A DNA stretch of 63,613 nt from Bifidobacterium breve (GTDB lineage Bacteria; Actinomycetota; Thermoleophilia; Solirubrobacterales; Solirubrobacteraceae). Both the position numbers and the translations under genes were made by a program. Position 1 is the first letter of the stretch. Every line of letters starts with the position of its first letter. Positions 33,013 to 42,546 of this stretch are shown one piece after another. The notes beneath the pieces are model-generated. The model ran no database searches. It had not been told where the DNA came from and was given only the letters and a program-made list of their open reading frames with translations. The stretch covers positions 1 through 63,613 of the forward strand of contig CAMDBT010000008.1 in NCBI GenBank assembly GCA_945889475.1, read 5' to 3'.

Positions 33013-35246
33013 CTCTGCTGTGACGGGGCGGAGGCGTCGTTGGCGTCGAGCTTCTTGAAGAAGGCCGTCCCTTCAATGTTGCCTTTCGGCATGATCTTCG
33101 CGAGCCACTTCGGCAGCCACCAGTTGCGCCGCCCGACGATCACCATCAGCGCCGGCACGAGCAGGCAGCGGACGATTGTCGCGTCGATCGCGACCGCGAA
33201 AGCTAGGCCGAGGCCGAACTGTTTGGTCGTCGGGTCGGCGTCGGTGACGAAGCCGAGGAAGACGCAGACCATGATTAGCGCCGCGGACGTGATCACGCGG
33301 GCGCTGCGTGAGAGGCCGCGGATCACCGCCGTCTGATTGTCGGCGCCGTCTTCGTACTCCTCCTGGATGTGTGTTACGAGGAAGACCTCGTAGTCCATCG
33401 AGAGGCCAAAGAGGATCGCGAACATCATCAGCGGTACGAACGAGACGATCGGCACCGAGCCATCGAGCCCGATCAAGTCGGTGCCCCAGCCCCACTGGAA
33501 GACGGCGACGAGCATCCCGTAGGCGGCCGCGACGCCGAGCAGGTTCATGAATGCCGCCTGCAATGGCACCAAGACCGAGCGGAAAGCGACCATCAGCAGC
33601 AGGAAGCTGAGCGCGACAACAATCAAAATTGAGAGCGGCAGCTTCGTTCTGATCTCGTCGGCGATGTCGATGAAGGCGGCTGTCTGGCCGCCGACGTAGG
33701 CAACCTGGCCGGTCGCGGCGAGCTCTTTCGGCGCCAGCACGCGGAGCCGGTTGACCAGCGCCTGGGTCGCATCAGATGGCGGCGCCGACTTGGGCACGAC
33801 GGTGATCACTGCGGTCGAGCGGTCGGCGCTGAGCAGCGGCGGGGCAGGGGGAGCGAGCACGTCTGGGTCGGCCGCGATCGCCTTCTCCAGCTTCGTTAGC
33901 GCCGCTGCGTCGCGAGCCTCGCCGCTCAGCTTGACGACTACCAGGATTGGGCCGTTGCTGCCTTCGCCGAAGCCAGCCGAGTTGAGGTTGTAGGCCTTCG
34001 TTGCTTGTGACTGCTTGGCGCCGGCGGCGGTGTCGATCTGGCCGAAAATCATCTTCGTCGTCGGCACCGCGATCACTGCCAAGATCACGATCGCTGCTAC
34101 CAGCGGCGGCCATGGGCGACGTGCAATGCCGCCAGCCCAACGGGCCCAGCCGCTGTTGCTGTGGTCGACCGCTCGTGATGCCCGCTTGTGCAGCGCAGGG
34201 AGCCGCAGCGCGTCATAGCGCTTGCCCAGCAGGCCGAGCACGGCGGGTAGCAGCGTCAGCGCCGAGATGATCGCGGTGACGACGAAGATCGCTGAGAGGT
34301 AACCGAGCTGGGCGACGATCGGGATGCCAGCGATCGCCAGCGAGCAGAGCGCGATAACGACCGTCGTTCCGGCGAAGAGGACGGCAGCGCCTGAGGTCGC
34401 GACCGAGCGGCCGATCGACTCCGTGATCTCCATACCCGCGGCGAGCTGTTCGCGATGGCGCGAAAGCACGAACAGCGAGTAGTCGATCCCGACGCCAAGT
34501 CCGATCATTCCGCCGAGCGCACTGACAGCGTCGGGGACGCTGCTGACGTGCGAGAGCAGCGTGATCGCCATCGTGCCGATCGTCACGCCGAAGATCGCCG
34601 TGATAATCGGCAGCAGCATTGTCACAGCGGAGCCGAAGGTCAGCAGCAAGACGACCAGCGCCGCCGCGATCCCGATCGCGAATGCAAGGTAGGCGGCGTC
34701 CGGATCGACCGCCACGGCGCCGAGGATGCCGTCGGCGGCGCTTTCGAGCCCCGCTGCGCTTAGTGGTTTCTCAATCCGATCAACGAGGTTGTTCGCTTCG
34801 GCTGCGGTCGGAATTGCGTACTCCGGCTTCAGCGTTACTTGGATCAGGGCAGTTTTTCCGTTCGCGCTCACCAGCGCGCCAGCTTCCTGCGAGGCTGGCG
34901 TGGAAGGCAGCGGGCTGACCGCCGTTTCTACCTCTGACGATTGCTTGGCGATCGCGACAGCGGCGGCGATCGCGGCGCTATTGGCCGGGCTCGTCAGCGC
35001 GCCCTTGCCGGCCGAATGAACGACGATTGAGCTGGTCGGCTTGATCAGCGCGGGCAGCTTCTCGGTCAGCAGATCGGTCGCCTTCTGGCTTTGCGTGTTG
35101 GGCAGATCAACGGAGTTGGCCGACTCCAGTCCGCCGCTGCTCTTGACCCAGCTGGCGAGCGCGCCGACGATCACCAGCCAGACCACGATCACGATCCAGT
35201 GGTGACGCGCGCAGAACTTTCCGAGCCGGTAGAGGTGCGAAGTCAT
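33009..35246 (-). CDS. MMPL family RND-type transporter
   Basis: 745 residues with the RND topology: one N-terminal membrane helix, a soluble loop, a group of helices, a second soluble loop and a second group of helices. The characteristic motifs of both halves are GLGVGIDYSLFVLSRHREQL and ILFGLSMDYEVFLVTHIQEE, the Asp-Tyr pair being the proton relay of mycobacterial MmpL proteins. Family members export lipids, siderophores or toxic compounds. No adjacent lipid biosynthesis gene or MmpS partner is present, so the cargo is unknown. It is divergent from the oxidoreductase gene. Confidence 0.9.
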   Translation of the reverse strand: MTSHLYRLGKFCARHHWIVIVVWLVIVGALASWVKSSGGLESANSVDLPNTQSQKATDLLTEKLPALIKPTSSIVVHSAGKGALTSPANSAAIAAAVAIAKQSSEVETAVSPLPSTPASQEAGALVSANGKTALIQVTLKPEYAIPTAAEANNLVDRIEKPLSAAGLESAADGILGAVAVDPDAAYLAFAIGIAAALVVLLLTFGSAVTMLLPIITAIFGVTIGTMAITLLSHVSSVPDAVSALGGMIGLGVGIDYSLFVLSRHREQLAAGMEITESIGRSVATSGAAVLFAGTTVVIALCSLAIAGIPIVAQLGYLSAIFVVTAIISALTLLPAVLGLLGKRYDALRLPALHKRASRAVDHSNSGWARWAGGIARRPWPPLVAAIVILAVIAVPTTKMIFGQIDTAAGAKQSQATKAYNLNSAGFGEGSNGPILVVVKLSGEARDAAALTKLEKAIAADPDVLAPPAPPLLSADRSTAVITVVPKSAPPSDATQALVNRLRVLAPKELAATGQVAYVGGQTAAFIDIADEIRTKLPLSILIVVALSFLLLMVAFRSVLVPLQAAFMNLLGVAAAYGMLVAVFQWGWGTDLIGLDGSVPIVSFVPLMMFAILFGLSMDYEVFLVTHIQEEYEDGADNQTAVIRGLSRSARVITSAALIMVCVFLGFVTDADPTTKQFGLGLAFAVAIDATIVRCLLVPALMVIVGRRNWWLPKWLAKIMPKGNIEGTAFFKKLDANDASAPSQQS

Positions 35247-35345
35247 ACGGCTTTATACACATCGCGCGAATCGAAGCAGCCGTCGGTCGCGCGCGGCCTA
35301 CCCGCGCTGATGTGCAATCTGTCGTCTGTTAGTTTGAGCGGCCTG

Positions 35346-36332
35346 ATGCGAGCGATCCAGATAACAGAGTTGACCGGCCCGGCGACCGCACTGAAGCTGG
35401 TCGACCTTCCCGAACCTGACGCGGCCGCTGGCCACCCGATGACACCAGGCGCCGGCGTCGTAGTTGACGTGACCGCCGCCGGGGTCGCCTTCCCGGAGCT
35501 ACTGCAGACGCGCGGCGAGTATCAGATCAAGCCCGATCTGCCATTTGTTCCCGGCAGTGAGGTGGCAGGCGTAGTGCGCAGCGCCTCGGCCGGCTCCGGC
35601 TTTGAGGCTGGCCAGCGCGTCGCCGCCTTCTGCATGCTCGGCGGCTTCGCCGAGGTTGCGATCGCGCCTGTCCACTTCACTTTTCCTCTTTCCGACCAGC
35701 TCGATGACGGGCAAGGAGCGGCGCTGGTGCTCAACTACCACACCGCTCACTTCTCGATGGTTCACCGCGGGCAGCTGCGCAGCGGGGAGACGGTGCTCGT
35801 CCACGGCGCCGCCGGCGGTGTAGGAACGGCATCGATTCAGGTCGCCAAGGGGCTTGGCGCGCGGACGATCGCCGTTGTTTCAAGCGACGAGAAGGAGGCC
35901 GTCGCGCGCGCAGCAGGAGCCGATGAGGTGGTCCGCTCCGACGGCGACTGGAAGGACGAGGTGCTGGCGCTCGGCGGCGCCGACATGGTGCTCGACCCGG
36001 TCGGCGGTGACCGCTTCACCGACAGCCTGCGCTCACTGAACGAGAATGGGCGCGTCGTCGTCGTCGGTTTTACGGGCGGTTCTATTCCGGAGGTCAAGGT
36101 CAACCGGCTGCTGCTCAACAACACCTCGGTCGTCGGCGCTGGTTGGGGCGCATCGGTGCTGACCAACCCGGCGCTCGTCGCGGCGACCGGCGATGCGATC
36201 GCCGAGCTGATCGAGCAAGGCTTCGTCCGCCCGCCGGTCGGCGCCCACTTTGCACTCGAAGAGGCCGCCGCCGCGCTGGAGCTGATCGACAGCCGCTCAG
36301 CGACCGGCAAAGTCGTCCTCGACGTCGCCTAG
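35346..36332 (+). CDS. Zinc-free quinone oxidoreductase (MDR family)
   Basis: 328 residues from ATG 35346; the open frame upstream runs into the divergent MMPL gene and is not homologous. The GroES-like N-terminal half has VTAAGVAFPELLQTRGEY and PFVPGSEVAGVV. The Rossmann half has VLVHGAAGGVGTASIQVAKG, the NADPH-binding AAGGVG motif, and DMVLDPVGGD. Catalytic zinc ligands of alcohol dehydrogenases are absent, as in NADPH:quinone reductases. It is probably an NADPH-dependent reductase of quinones or enones; the physiological substrate is unknown. Confidence 0.9.
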   Translation: MRAIQITELTGPATALKLVDLPEPDAAAGHPMTPGAGVVVDVTAAGVAFPELLQTRGEYQIKPDLPFVPGSEVAGVVRSASAGSGFEAGQRVAAFCMLGGFAEVAIAPVHFTFPLSDQLDDGQGAALVLNYHTAHFSMVHRGQLRSGETVLVHGAAGGVGTASIQVAKGLGARTIAVVSSDEKEAVARAAGADEVVRSDGDWKDEVLALGGADMVLDPVGGDRFTDSLRSLNENGRVVVVGFTGGSIPEVKVNRLLLNNTSVVGAGWGASVLTNPALVAATGDAIAELIEQGFVRPPVGAHFALEEAAAALELIDSRSATGKVVLDVA

Positions 36333-36343
36333 CAGGACAGTCT

Positions 36344-37879
36344 TTACCAGCGCCACTGTTGGAGCGGCTGTGAGATGCCTTCGGAGAGCGTCGCGTGGCC
36401 GCGGCCGCTGAGTGAGGCTGCGACCGCTTCACCCTGCGGTTCAGCGTTGTATGGAAGGTTGACGCCGGTGCCGCCACGTACCAATGCGGCCGCAACGCTC
36501 TCGTCGCTGCCGATCGCGTAGCCACGTACTGCGCCGGCGGCCTTGATCAGTACGAACGAACCATCGGCAGACGCCGAAGCGCCGACGACCCAGGTCAAGG
36601 GGAGCTGACCTACGTGGCTGAGCTGCGAGCTGCCACCGAGGAACTGCGGCTGAGCCAACCGGTAGACACCGACCTGCGCCTCACGCTTGGAGATGATTGT
36701 CAGCGCTCCATCGGAGCCGACAGCCAGCGATTCGGCGTCGCGTGGGCCGCCGGGGTAGGTCAGCCGCTGTGAGCTGACGGTGCCCGCAGTTATGGTAATC
36801 GGCTCGCCGCCGGCGGCAGGCAGCTCCGGCTCGGCGACGCGGTAGATCTTCACCGAGCTGCGTGCCGCGTTGTTGTCGCCGGTGTCGGCGATGTAGAAGG
36901 CGTCGTTGCCGCCTTCGTCCGGCGCGATCGCCAGATCCTCCCAGTCGGTCGCGGTTACTCCGGGAAGCTCAAACGTTGCGCGCAGCGCGCCGGTCAGCGC
37001 GTCGATCGCGAACAGCCGGGCGCGGTCGCCGCTGTCGTTGTGGGTCCAGTAGACGCCGGGGTTGATCGCGCTCTCAGCCAGCCCCGAGGCTTCGGTAAGC
37101 GCCGCCGCGCCCGTCAGTGGTGCGCCGATCAGCTGCGGCGTGAGGCTGGCAAACGGGTCGCTGGGGTCGGCTGGGTCGCTGGGGTCGGCTGGCTCGCTGG
37201 GGTCGGCCGGGTCGGCCGGGTCGGCCGGGTCGCTGGGGTCGCTGGGGTTGGCTGGGTCGCTGGGGTTGGTTGGCTCGCTGGGGTTGGTTGGCTCGCTGGG
37301 GTTGGCTGGGTCGCTGGGGTTGGCTGGGTTGCTCGGGGTGGCTGGGTTGCTGGGGTCAGCCGATCGCGGCCGGTCATTCCGCCTCGCGATCTGTAGTTTG
37401 CTGCCGATCACTGCGCGGCCGCGAGCGCTGATTTTCAGCACCAGCCGCCCGGAGCTCTGCAGCTTTGGCAATGCCACCGCCGTCGGTTTGCCGGCAGCAA
37501 GATTGGCGCTGACCGAAGCGCCGCGCACGCGTGGACGGCTGGCCCAACGGAGCGAGCGCAGTTCGCCGGCGCGAACGGCGCTGACGGTTACCCGAACGCT
37601 GCTCTTCGCAGTCAGCACGACTGAGATCGGCTGCCCGGCCCAAGACTTCGGTAGGTTGAAGGAGGCGTAAATGTTCGCCTTGCCACGGCTGAGCGCCAGT
37701 CGCTGCGGCGAGAGATTCGCGCGGCGGCCGTCGTTGCGAAGCAGTGCGACCTGACGCGCGCCGACCTTGCCAGCCGCTGACTCCGCCGAGACTGCTGCGC
37801 TAGCTGTAGGGGCAGAGGTAAAAAGCGCCGCCGCAACAACCGCAGCGGGCAACGCCCGCGCTTTGATCGCTTTCGTCAT
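36344..37879 (-). CDS. Secreted repeat-linker protein with C-terminal propeller-like domain
   Basis: 511 residues. A signal peptide (LPAAVVAAALFTSAPTASA) is followed by a beta-rich N-terminal domain (to about 165). A linker of about 66 residues built from NPS/DPA/DPS units follows (about 172-240). The C-terminal domain of about 270 residues has repeated strands such as LTEASGLAESAINPGVYWTH, WEDLAIAPDEGGNDAFYIAD and RDAESLAVGSDGALTIIS, resembling beta-propeller proteins of the SdiA-regulated or esterase-like phytase type. No catalytic set is identified. The proline-rich linker probably spans the wall. Convergent with the oxidoreductase gene. Confidence 0.7.
   Translation of the reverse strand: MTKAIKARALPAAVVAAALFTSAPTASAAVSAESAAGKVGARQVALLRNDGRRANLSPQRLALSRGKANIYASFNLPKSWAGQPISVVLTAKSSVRVTVSAVRAGELRSLRWASRPRVRGASVSANLAAGKPTAVALPKLQSSGRLVLKISARGRAVIGSKLQIARRNDRPRSADPSNPATPSNPANPSDPANPSEPTNPSEPTNPSDPANPSDPSDPADPADPADPSEPADPSDPADPSDPFASLTPQLIGAPLTGAAALTEASGLAESAINPGVYWTHNDSGDRARLFAIDALTGALRATFELPGVTATDWEDLAIAPDEGGNDAFYIADTGDNNAARSSVKIYRVAEPELPAAGGEPITITAGTVSSQRLTYPGGPRDAESLAVGSDGALTIISKREAQVGVYRLAQPQFLGGSSQLSHVGQLPLTWVVGASASADGSFVLIKAAGAVRGYAIGSDESVAAALVRGGTGVNLPYNAEPQGEAVAASLSGRGHATLSEGISQPLQQWRW
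37157..37365 (-). repeat. Coding tandem repeats (DPS/NPS/DPA linker)
   Basis: About 210 bases of imperfect 9- to 18-base units such as GGGTCGCTGGGGTTGGCT, read on the minus strand as alternating NPS, DPA, DPS, EPT and SDP units in the linker of the secreted protein. Such simple repeats are prone to copy-number change. They are not a CRISPR array: there are no unique spacers. Confidence 0.9.
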
Positions 37880-37958
37880 TTCACCTCTTTGAACCCGTCA
37901 GCAAGGGAATAGTTACGGTTCTTCCGCTCGTGCCGCGTAGTCGAATAGAGTCGATCCC

Positions 37959-38897
37959 ATGCGCACGGTCGACAAGTACACGAACCTCGCTGCGGTCTTC
38001 GGCCCTGTGATTGTCTTGATCGCCCTGATTCCAGTCGCGATCAACCACGATCTGCTTGCCTGGAGCGACCTGATCGTCTTCACCGTGATGTATCTGATCT
38101 GCGGCCTCGGGATCACCGTCGGTTACCACCGCTTGCTGACCCACCGCTCGTTCGAGACCTTCAAGCCGATTGAATACATCTTTGCGATCTTCGGTTCGAT
38201 GGCGATTCAAGGAGGCCCGATGGACTGGGTCGCTGACCACCGCAAACATCACGCCCACTCCGATCAAGAAGGCGATCCGCACAGCCCACACGTGGGTCAA
38301 TCCGCGGGTGTCGGTGGCGCCTTGCGCGGCCTCTGGCACGCGCACGTCGGCTGGACCTGGCGCGCCCATGGAATGGCGATGCACAAGAAGTACGCGATCG
38401 ACCTCAGCGAAGACCGCGGCATGCGCGTCATCCACTACTCGTTTCCGTTCTTCATCCTCCTCTCAGCGGCGCTGCCGTTCGGCCTCGGCGTCGCGATCAC
38501 CGGCACTATCTACGGTGGTTTGACTGGGCTGCTCTGGGGCGGGCTGATCCGGATGCTGCTTCTTAGCCACGTGACTTGGTCTGTCAATTCGGTCTGCCAC
38601 TTCTTCGGAAACCGTCGCTTCGACGTTGAGGATCGGTCGACCAACGTCTGGTGGCTCGCGATTCCGTCGTTCGGCGAATCGTGGCACCACAACCACCACG
38701 CCTTCCCGCGCTCAGCCAAGCACGGCCTAGGCCGCTGGGAGGTTGACACCTCAGCGATGTTCGTCGGCCTGCTGAAGCGGCTTCACCTAGCTTGGAATGT
38801 GGTTGAGATTGCGCCTGAACGCCAAGCCCAGAAGCTGGCCGGATCTCGCAGTGGGCCGGCGCCACGAGCCGAGCCTGAGCCGCAGCCGTCAGCTTGA
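37959..38897 (+). CDS. Fatty acid desaturase (delta-9 type)
   Basis: 312 residues with four hydrophobic segments and the three histidine boxes of membrane di-iron desaturases: HRLLTHRSF, DWVADHRKHHAHSD and SWHHNHHAFP. Further family signatures are GGPMDWVADHR and WSVNSVCHFFG. It would insert a double bond in acyl-CoA or lipid-bound chains using electrons from a ferredoxin or cytochrome b5-like donor, adjusting membrane fluidity. The C-terminus ends in a short Pro/Glu-rich tail. No dedicated reductase is adjacent. Confidence 0.94.
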   Translation: MRTVDKYTNLAAVFGPVIVLIALIPVAINHDLLAWSDLIVFTVMYLICGLGITVGYHRLLTHRSFETFKPIEYIFAIFGSMAIQGGPMDWVADHRKHHAHSDQEGDPHSPHVGQSAGVGGALRGLWHAHVGWTWRAHGMAMHKKYAIDLSEDRGMRVIHYSFPFFILLSAALPFGLGVAITGTIYGGLTGLLWGGLIRMLLLSHVTWSVNSVCHFFGNRRFDVEDRSTNVWWLAIPSFGESWHHNHHAFPRSAKHGLGRWEVDTSAMFVGLLKRLHLAWNVVEIAPERQAQKLAGSRSGPAPRAEPEPQPSA

Positions 38898-38912
38898 TTG
38901 TTGGCGGCTGCG

Positions 38913-40397
38913 CTAGGAGTCGCTGGCGAGAATCTTCGCTTTTTCCGCGGCGAACTCTTCGTCGGTCAGCGCCCCGCTGTCGCGCAGCGCGACGAGCCGC
39001 TCGAGGTCGGCCATCTTTTGGCTTCCGCCGGAGGAAGCCGACTTCGCCTTGTGGCTCGCGCTGCGCTCCTTGACGTCCTGCGCTGCCTTCGAGGTGGTCT
39101 CCTTGACGGCCGCTCCGGCGCGGCTGAATGCCGCACCAATCTTTGCCGAGCCTGCGCGCAGGGAATCGCCCCCGGGGCCAGCTGCGCCAGGGAACTCGCG
39201 CAGCGTTTCGCGGCGCAGCGCGTATAGCCCAAGGAATACGAGGACGATGAAGATGATGATGAACGAGGCGCGGCTAGCAGCGGGGATCGGCGCCCAAAGC
39301 AGGCACAGCAGCACCAGCAGTGCAACGCCGACGTAACTTGCCTCCGGATAGCCGTTGAGCACCGGTGCGAGCCAGCCGCGGACAGCCTTTGAAGCCTTCG
39401 CTGGCCCGCCGAGCAGCCCGGCAAGGATCAGCATCACGCCGACCACAATCACCTGCGTGGCGAGCTGCTGGAGCAGCGTACTTTCGATCTCCCATGCGGC
39501 GTTGGCGGCCGGCTGGACCGAGAGGTCGGTTACGAGAGCGGTGACGATCGCATCGCCAGCCGCGCCGCGCAGCAGCACGACGGCCAGTCCCGCGACGATC
39601 ATCCCTGCACCGACCTCAACGAGCGTGTTCGCTCGGCGGCCTGCTGCTAGTGCGACGGCAAAGACGAAGAACAGGAAGGCCAAGACGCTGAGGACTACCG
39701 ACGAGGTCTTGAGCGCTTTGGCGGCCTGCTGAACCTGTTTGAGCTCGTTCGACTGGACGACCGTCACCTGCCCGGCGGTGGGCGGGATTTTACCGACGAT
39801 GTCGCCCGGCAATCCGACACTGGTGGCGACCTTGCCGAGAATCAAGCCGAGGTTCACAGTGACGTCGCCGTTGGTCGTGCTGACGTAACTGTTTCCGCCA
39901 TCGATTGCCTTCACGAATTGTTCGTGCGCGAGCCTGTTGACGTCGGTCCAGATCGACTGAACGGCCGGCTGTTCGAGCGCCGCGTTCGCGGCCTTCGTGA
40001 TCAAGTCGCGCGCCCCGGCAGCTGCGACCGGAGCCAACGGCTGCAGCTCTTTCGGCAGCACCGACTTGATTTCGGCCGGGACGTCGACATTCGTGTAGAG
40101 CTGGTCGACGAGGTAGATCGCGACTTGGTCGCGGATCGCAGGGTTGGCGATCAGTTCGGCGCTGGCTTTCGTCCACTGATCGGTGTTGAGCAGCTGCTCG
40201 CGGGTCCAACTTGCGAAAACGGCCAGAATTGTGAACAGCGTCGCGAGGATCACAAGTAGGTGAACTGAGACCCGGCGCCCACGCGAGCGCTGCCATGGAG
40301 TCTCGTCAGTTGGCGTCACGAGGGTCGGTGCGTCGTCGCTCTGTGGCGCTGGGCGCGGTGGCTGCTCGGTCGTCTTTTCGTCTGGGTCTGAGGTCAT
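38913..40397 (-). CDS. Membrane protein with C-terminal SHOCT domain
   Basis: 494 residues from ATG 40397 (open frame to 40415). A charged, Pro-rich N-terminus precedes one membrane helix (VSVHLLVILATLFTILAVFA), then an extracytoplasmic region of about 180 residues (VAIYLVDQLYTNVDVPAEIK). Four further helices follow (VVLSVLAFLFFVFAVALAAG and others), then a Lys/Ala-rich cytoplasmic segment and a SHOCT domain (LERLVALRDSGALTDEEFAA). This architecture is common in actinobacterial integral membrane proteins of unknown function. SHOCT domains are oligomerisation or interaction modules. Divergent from the phosphodiesterase fusion. Confidence 0.82.
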   Translation of the reverse strand: MTSDPDEKTTEQPPRPAPQSDDAPTLVTPTDETPWQRSRGRRVSVHLLVILATLFTILAVFASWTREQLLNTDQWTKASAELIANPAIRDQVAIYLVDQLYTNVDVPAEIKSVLPKELQPLAPVAAAGARDLITKAANAALEQPAVQSIWTDVNRLAHEQFVKAIDGGNSYVSTTNGDVTVNLGLILGKVATSVGLPGDIVGKIPPTAGQVTVVQSNELKQVQQAAKALKTSSVVLSVLAFLFFVFAVALAAGRRANTLVEVGAGMIVAGLAVVLLRGAAGDAIVTALVTDLSVQPAANAAWEIESTLLQQLATQVIVVGVMLILAGLLGGPAKASKAVRGWLAPVLNGYPEASYVGVALLVLLCLLWAPIPAASRASFIIIFIVLVFLGLYALRRETLREFPGAAGPGGDSLRAGSAKIGAAFSRAGAAVKETTSKAAQDVKERSASHKAKSASSGGSQKMADLERLVALRDSGALTDEEFAAEKAKILASDS

Positions 40398-40428
40398 CGG
40401 GCGGTAGCCTCGCACAACCGCGATCCGT

Positions 40429-42543
40429 TTGACAACCCGAGTAAACCGTTTGCCAGCCGCAGTGACTCAACAGCCGCCAGTCCGCCGCCGCCTCTTTGGA
40501 TTCATCGTGCGCGTGCTCGCGCTCGGCCTGATCCAAGCGCTGACGCTGTGGGGCGCAGCAGCGATCATCCCGGAAATCGATGTCCCCTCGCTTGCAGCGG
40601 CGCTGCTCGTCGTGATCGTGCTAGCGATCTTCGGTTCGCTGGTCTGGCCGCTGATCACGCGGCTGCTACTGCCACTGACCGTGTTGACCTTCGGTCTCTT
40701 CTCGCTCGTCGCGACGACGGCGATGGTCTGGCTGTCGCTCGACATCGTCGATCAAAGCGCGCCAACGGTTCTCGGCTCGTTTTTCGTTGCCATCTTGATG
40801 ACGGTCGTCAGCACGATCGCCGGCACGCTGCTCGATGTTGATGGCGATGCCTACCACCTGCGCGTGGTGCGCCGGCGGATGCGCAAGTCGCGCAGCACCC
40901 ATGAGACCGCTGTGCCTGGCGTGATCTTCTTCGAGATTGACGGGCTCGGCGAGCAGGTCCTGCGCGACGCGGTCGAGGCTGGGTATCTGCCGACGGTTGC
41001 TCGCTGGCTCGCCGACGGCAGCCACCGGATCCTAGGCTGGGAGTGCGACCTTTCAAGCCAGACCGGCGCGAGCCAAGCCGGGCTGCTACTCGGCAGCAAC
41101 GAGAACATGCCGGCCTTCCGGTGGTATGAGAAGGAGCGCGGCGTGCTGATGGTGTCCAGCAGCGTCGCCGACACGGCTGAGATGGAGCGCCGCGCCAGCA
41201 CCGGTAGCGGGCTGCTCGCTGTCGAGGGCACGAGCCGCGGCAACCTGCTTTCCGGTGACGCTCCGCGGGCGTCGGCGACGCTCAGCGTCGTGCGCGACAA
41301 GCAGCGCTCGCATTCGAGCGAGTTCTTCGCCTTCTTCTCCGACCCGTCGGGGATGACCCGCACGCTGGTGCTCTCGGTCCACGACATGATCCTCGAGAAG
41401 TTCGCCTACTGGAGGCAGATCCGCTCCGGCGAGCAGCACGTCCATCGCGGCGGCGTCTATCCGCTGCTGCGCGCGGCGATGACGGTCGTGATGCGCGAAC
41501 TGAACACCGCGACGCTGCTCGCCGACATCGTCGAAGGGGTCCCGGTGTCGTATGCGACCTACGTCGGCTACGACGAAGTAGCGCACCACTCGGGGATACG
41601 CGCGCACGACGCGCTGACCGTCCTGCGCCGTCTTGATCGTCAGTTGCTGCGGCTGGAGCGGGCGCTTCAACAGGCACCGCGGCCCTACAAGATCGTCGTT
41701 CTCTCAGACCATGGTCAATCCCAAGGCAGGCCGTTCCGTCAGCGCTGCGGGATGACGCTGGAAGCGGTCGTCGAGCAGGCCTGCTCCGGCGAGGGGGCGG
41801 TCAGCGCGCCGCCTGCAGTCGCTGAGTCGTGGGGTGAGATCGGCGGCTGGCTGACCGAGCTGGGCAACGACGACAGCGCAGGCGGCCGAATGATGGCGCT
41901 GGCGACGCGCGGCTTCGTCGGTGACGACGGGGTCGCCCTAGGCCGTGGGCGCGAGGCACAAGAGCAGCACCAAGCGATCACTCGTGCGGCCGAAGATCAG
42001 CGGCCGGAGGTGATCGTGCTGGCCTCAGGTTGCCTCGGCTTGATCTCGTTCCCACGTACGCCGGGTCGTCTGACGCTGGAGATAATCGAGCAGCAGCATC
42101 CCGGCCTAGTTGCCGCGCTTGCTGCCCATCCTCAGATCGGCTGGGTGATGGTTCGCTCGCAGGCCGAAGGAGCACTCGTGCTCGGCGCCGAAGGCAGCTA
42201 CCGGCTGAGCGACGACACCGTCACCGGGGTCAGTCCAATCGCCGACTTTGGCACCAACGCCGCCGACCACCTGCGCCGCCACGACAGCTTCAGCCACTGC
42301 CCGGACCTGCTGGTCAGCGGTGCCTACCTGCCGGATCAAGATGAAATCGTTCCGTTCGAGGAATTCATGGGCTCACACGGCGGGCTCGGCGGCGCGCAGA
42401 TGCATCCGTTCGCCGTCGTGCCAAGTAGCTGGAGCGATACGCCGGAACCGATCGTTGGCGCCGCGACAATGCACCGTCAGCTGAAGCGATGGATGGCTGA
42501 GAGCGGTCTGCCGGTGGCTCAAGCGCCGGCGGCTCTGAACTAA
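40429..42543 (+). CDS. Holin-like membrane domain fused to alkaline phosphatase-fold phosphodiesterase
   Basis: 704 residues from TTG 40429; an in-frame GTG at 40462 is an equally good start. Residues about 20-130 contain four helices of the phage-holin/Mycobacteriophage-D29-like membrane family (AIFGSLVWPLITRLLLPLTV). Residues about 155-690 form an alkaline phosphatase-superfamily domain: FFEIDGLGEQ (metal Asp), SSQTGASQAG (candidate nucleophile Thr), YVGYDEVAHHSG (metal Asp and His) and VVLSDHGQSQG. Type I phosphodiesterases and phosphoglycerol transferases have this set. The fusion would place a phosphodiesterase at the membrane. Its substrate, possibly a lipid or polymer headgroup, is unknown. 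Confidence 0.82.
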   Translation: MTTRVNRLPAAVTQQPPVRRRLFGFIVRVLALGLIQALTLWGAAAIIPEIDVPSLAAALLVVIVLAIFGSLVWPLITRLLLPLTVLTFGLFSLVATTAMVWLSLDIVDQSAPTVLGSFFVAILMTVVSTIAGTLLDVDGDAYHLRVVRRRMRKSRSTHETAVPGVIFFEIDGLGEQVLRDAVEAGYLPTVARWLADGSHRILGWECDLSSQTGASQAGLLLGSNENMPAFRWYEKERGVLMVSSSVADTAEMERRASTGSGLLAVEGTSRGNLLSGDAPRASATLSVVRDKQRSHSSEFFAFFSDPSGMTRTLVLSVHDMILEKFAYWRQIRSGEQHVHRGGVYPLLRAAMTVVMRELNTATLLADIVEGVPVSYATYVGYDEVAHHSGIRAHDALTVLRRLDRQLLRLERALQQAPRPYKIVVLSDHGQSQGRPFRQRCGMTLEAVVEQACSGEGAVSAPPAVAESWGEIGGWLTELGNDDSAGGRMMALATRGFVGDDGVALGRGREAQEQHQAITRAAEDQRPEVIVLASGCLGLISFPRTPGRLTLEIIEQQHPGLVAALAAHPQIGWVMVRSQAEGALVLGAEGSYRLSDDTVTGVSPIADFGTNAADHLRRHDSFSHCPDLLVSGAYLPDQDEIVPFEEFMGSHGGLGGAQMHPFAVVPSSWSDTPEPIVGAATMHRQLKRWMAESGLPVAQAPAALN

Positions 42544-42546
42544 GCC

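Noticed and set aside
37157-37365. Possible CRISPR or satellite array
   Set aside because: The units are 9-18 bases without spacers and are in frame in a secreted protein.
37040-37396. Gly/Val/Trp-rich open frame on the plus strand with short repeats
   Set aside because: It is the antisense shadow of the repeat linker encoded on the minus strand; no start signal or domain.
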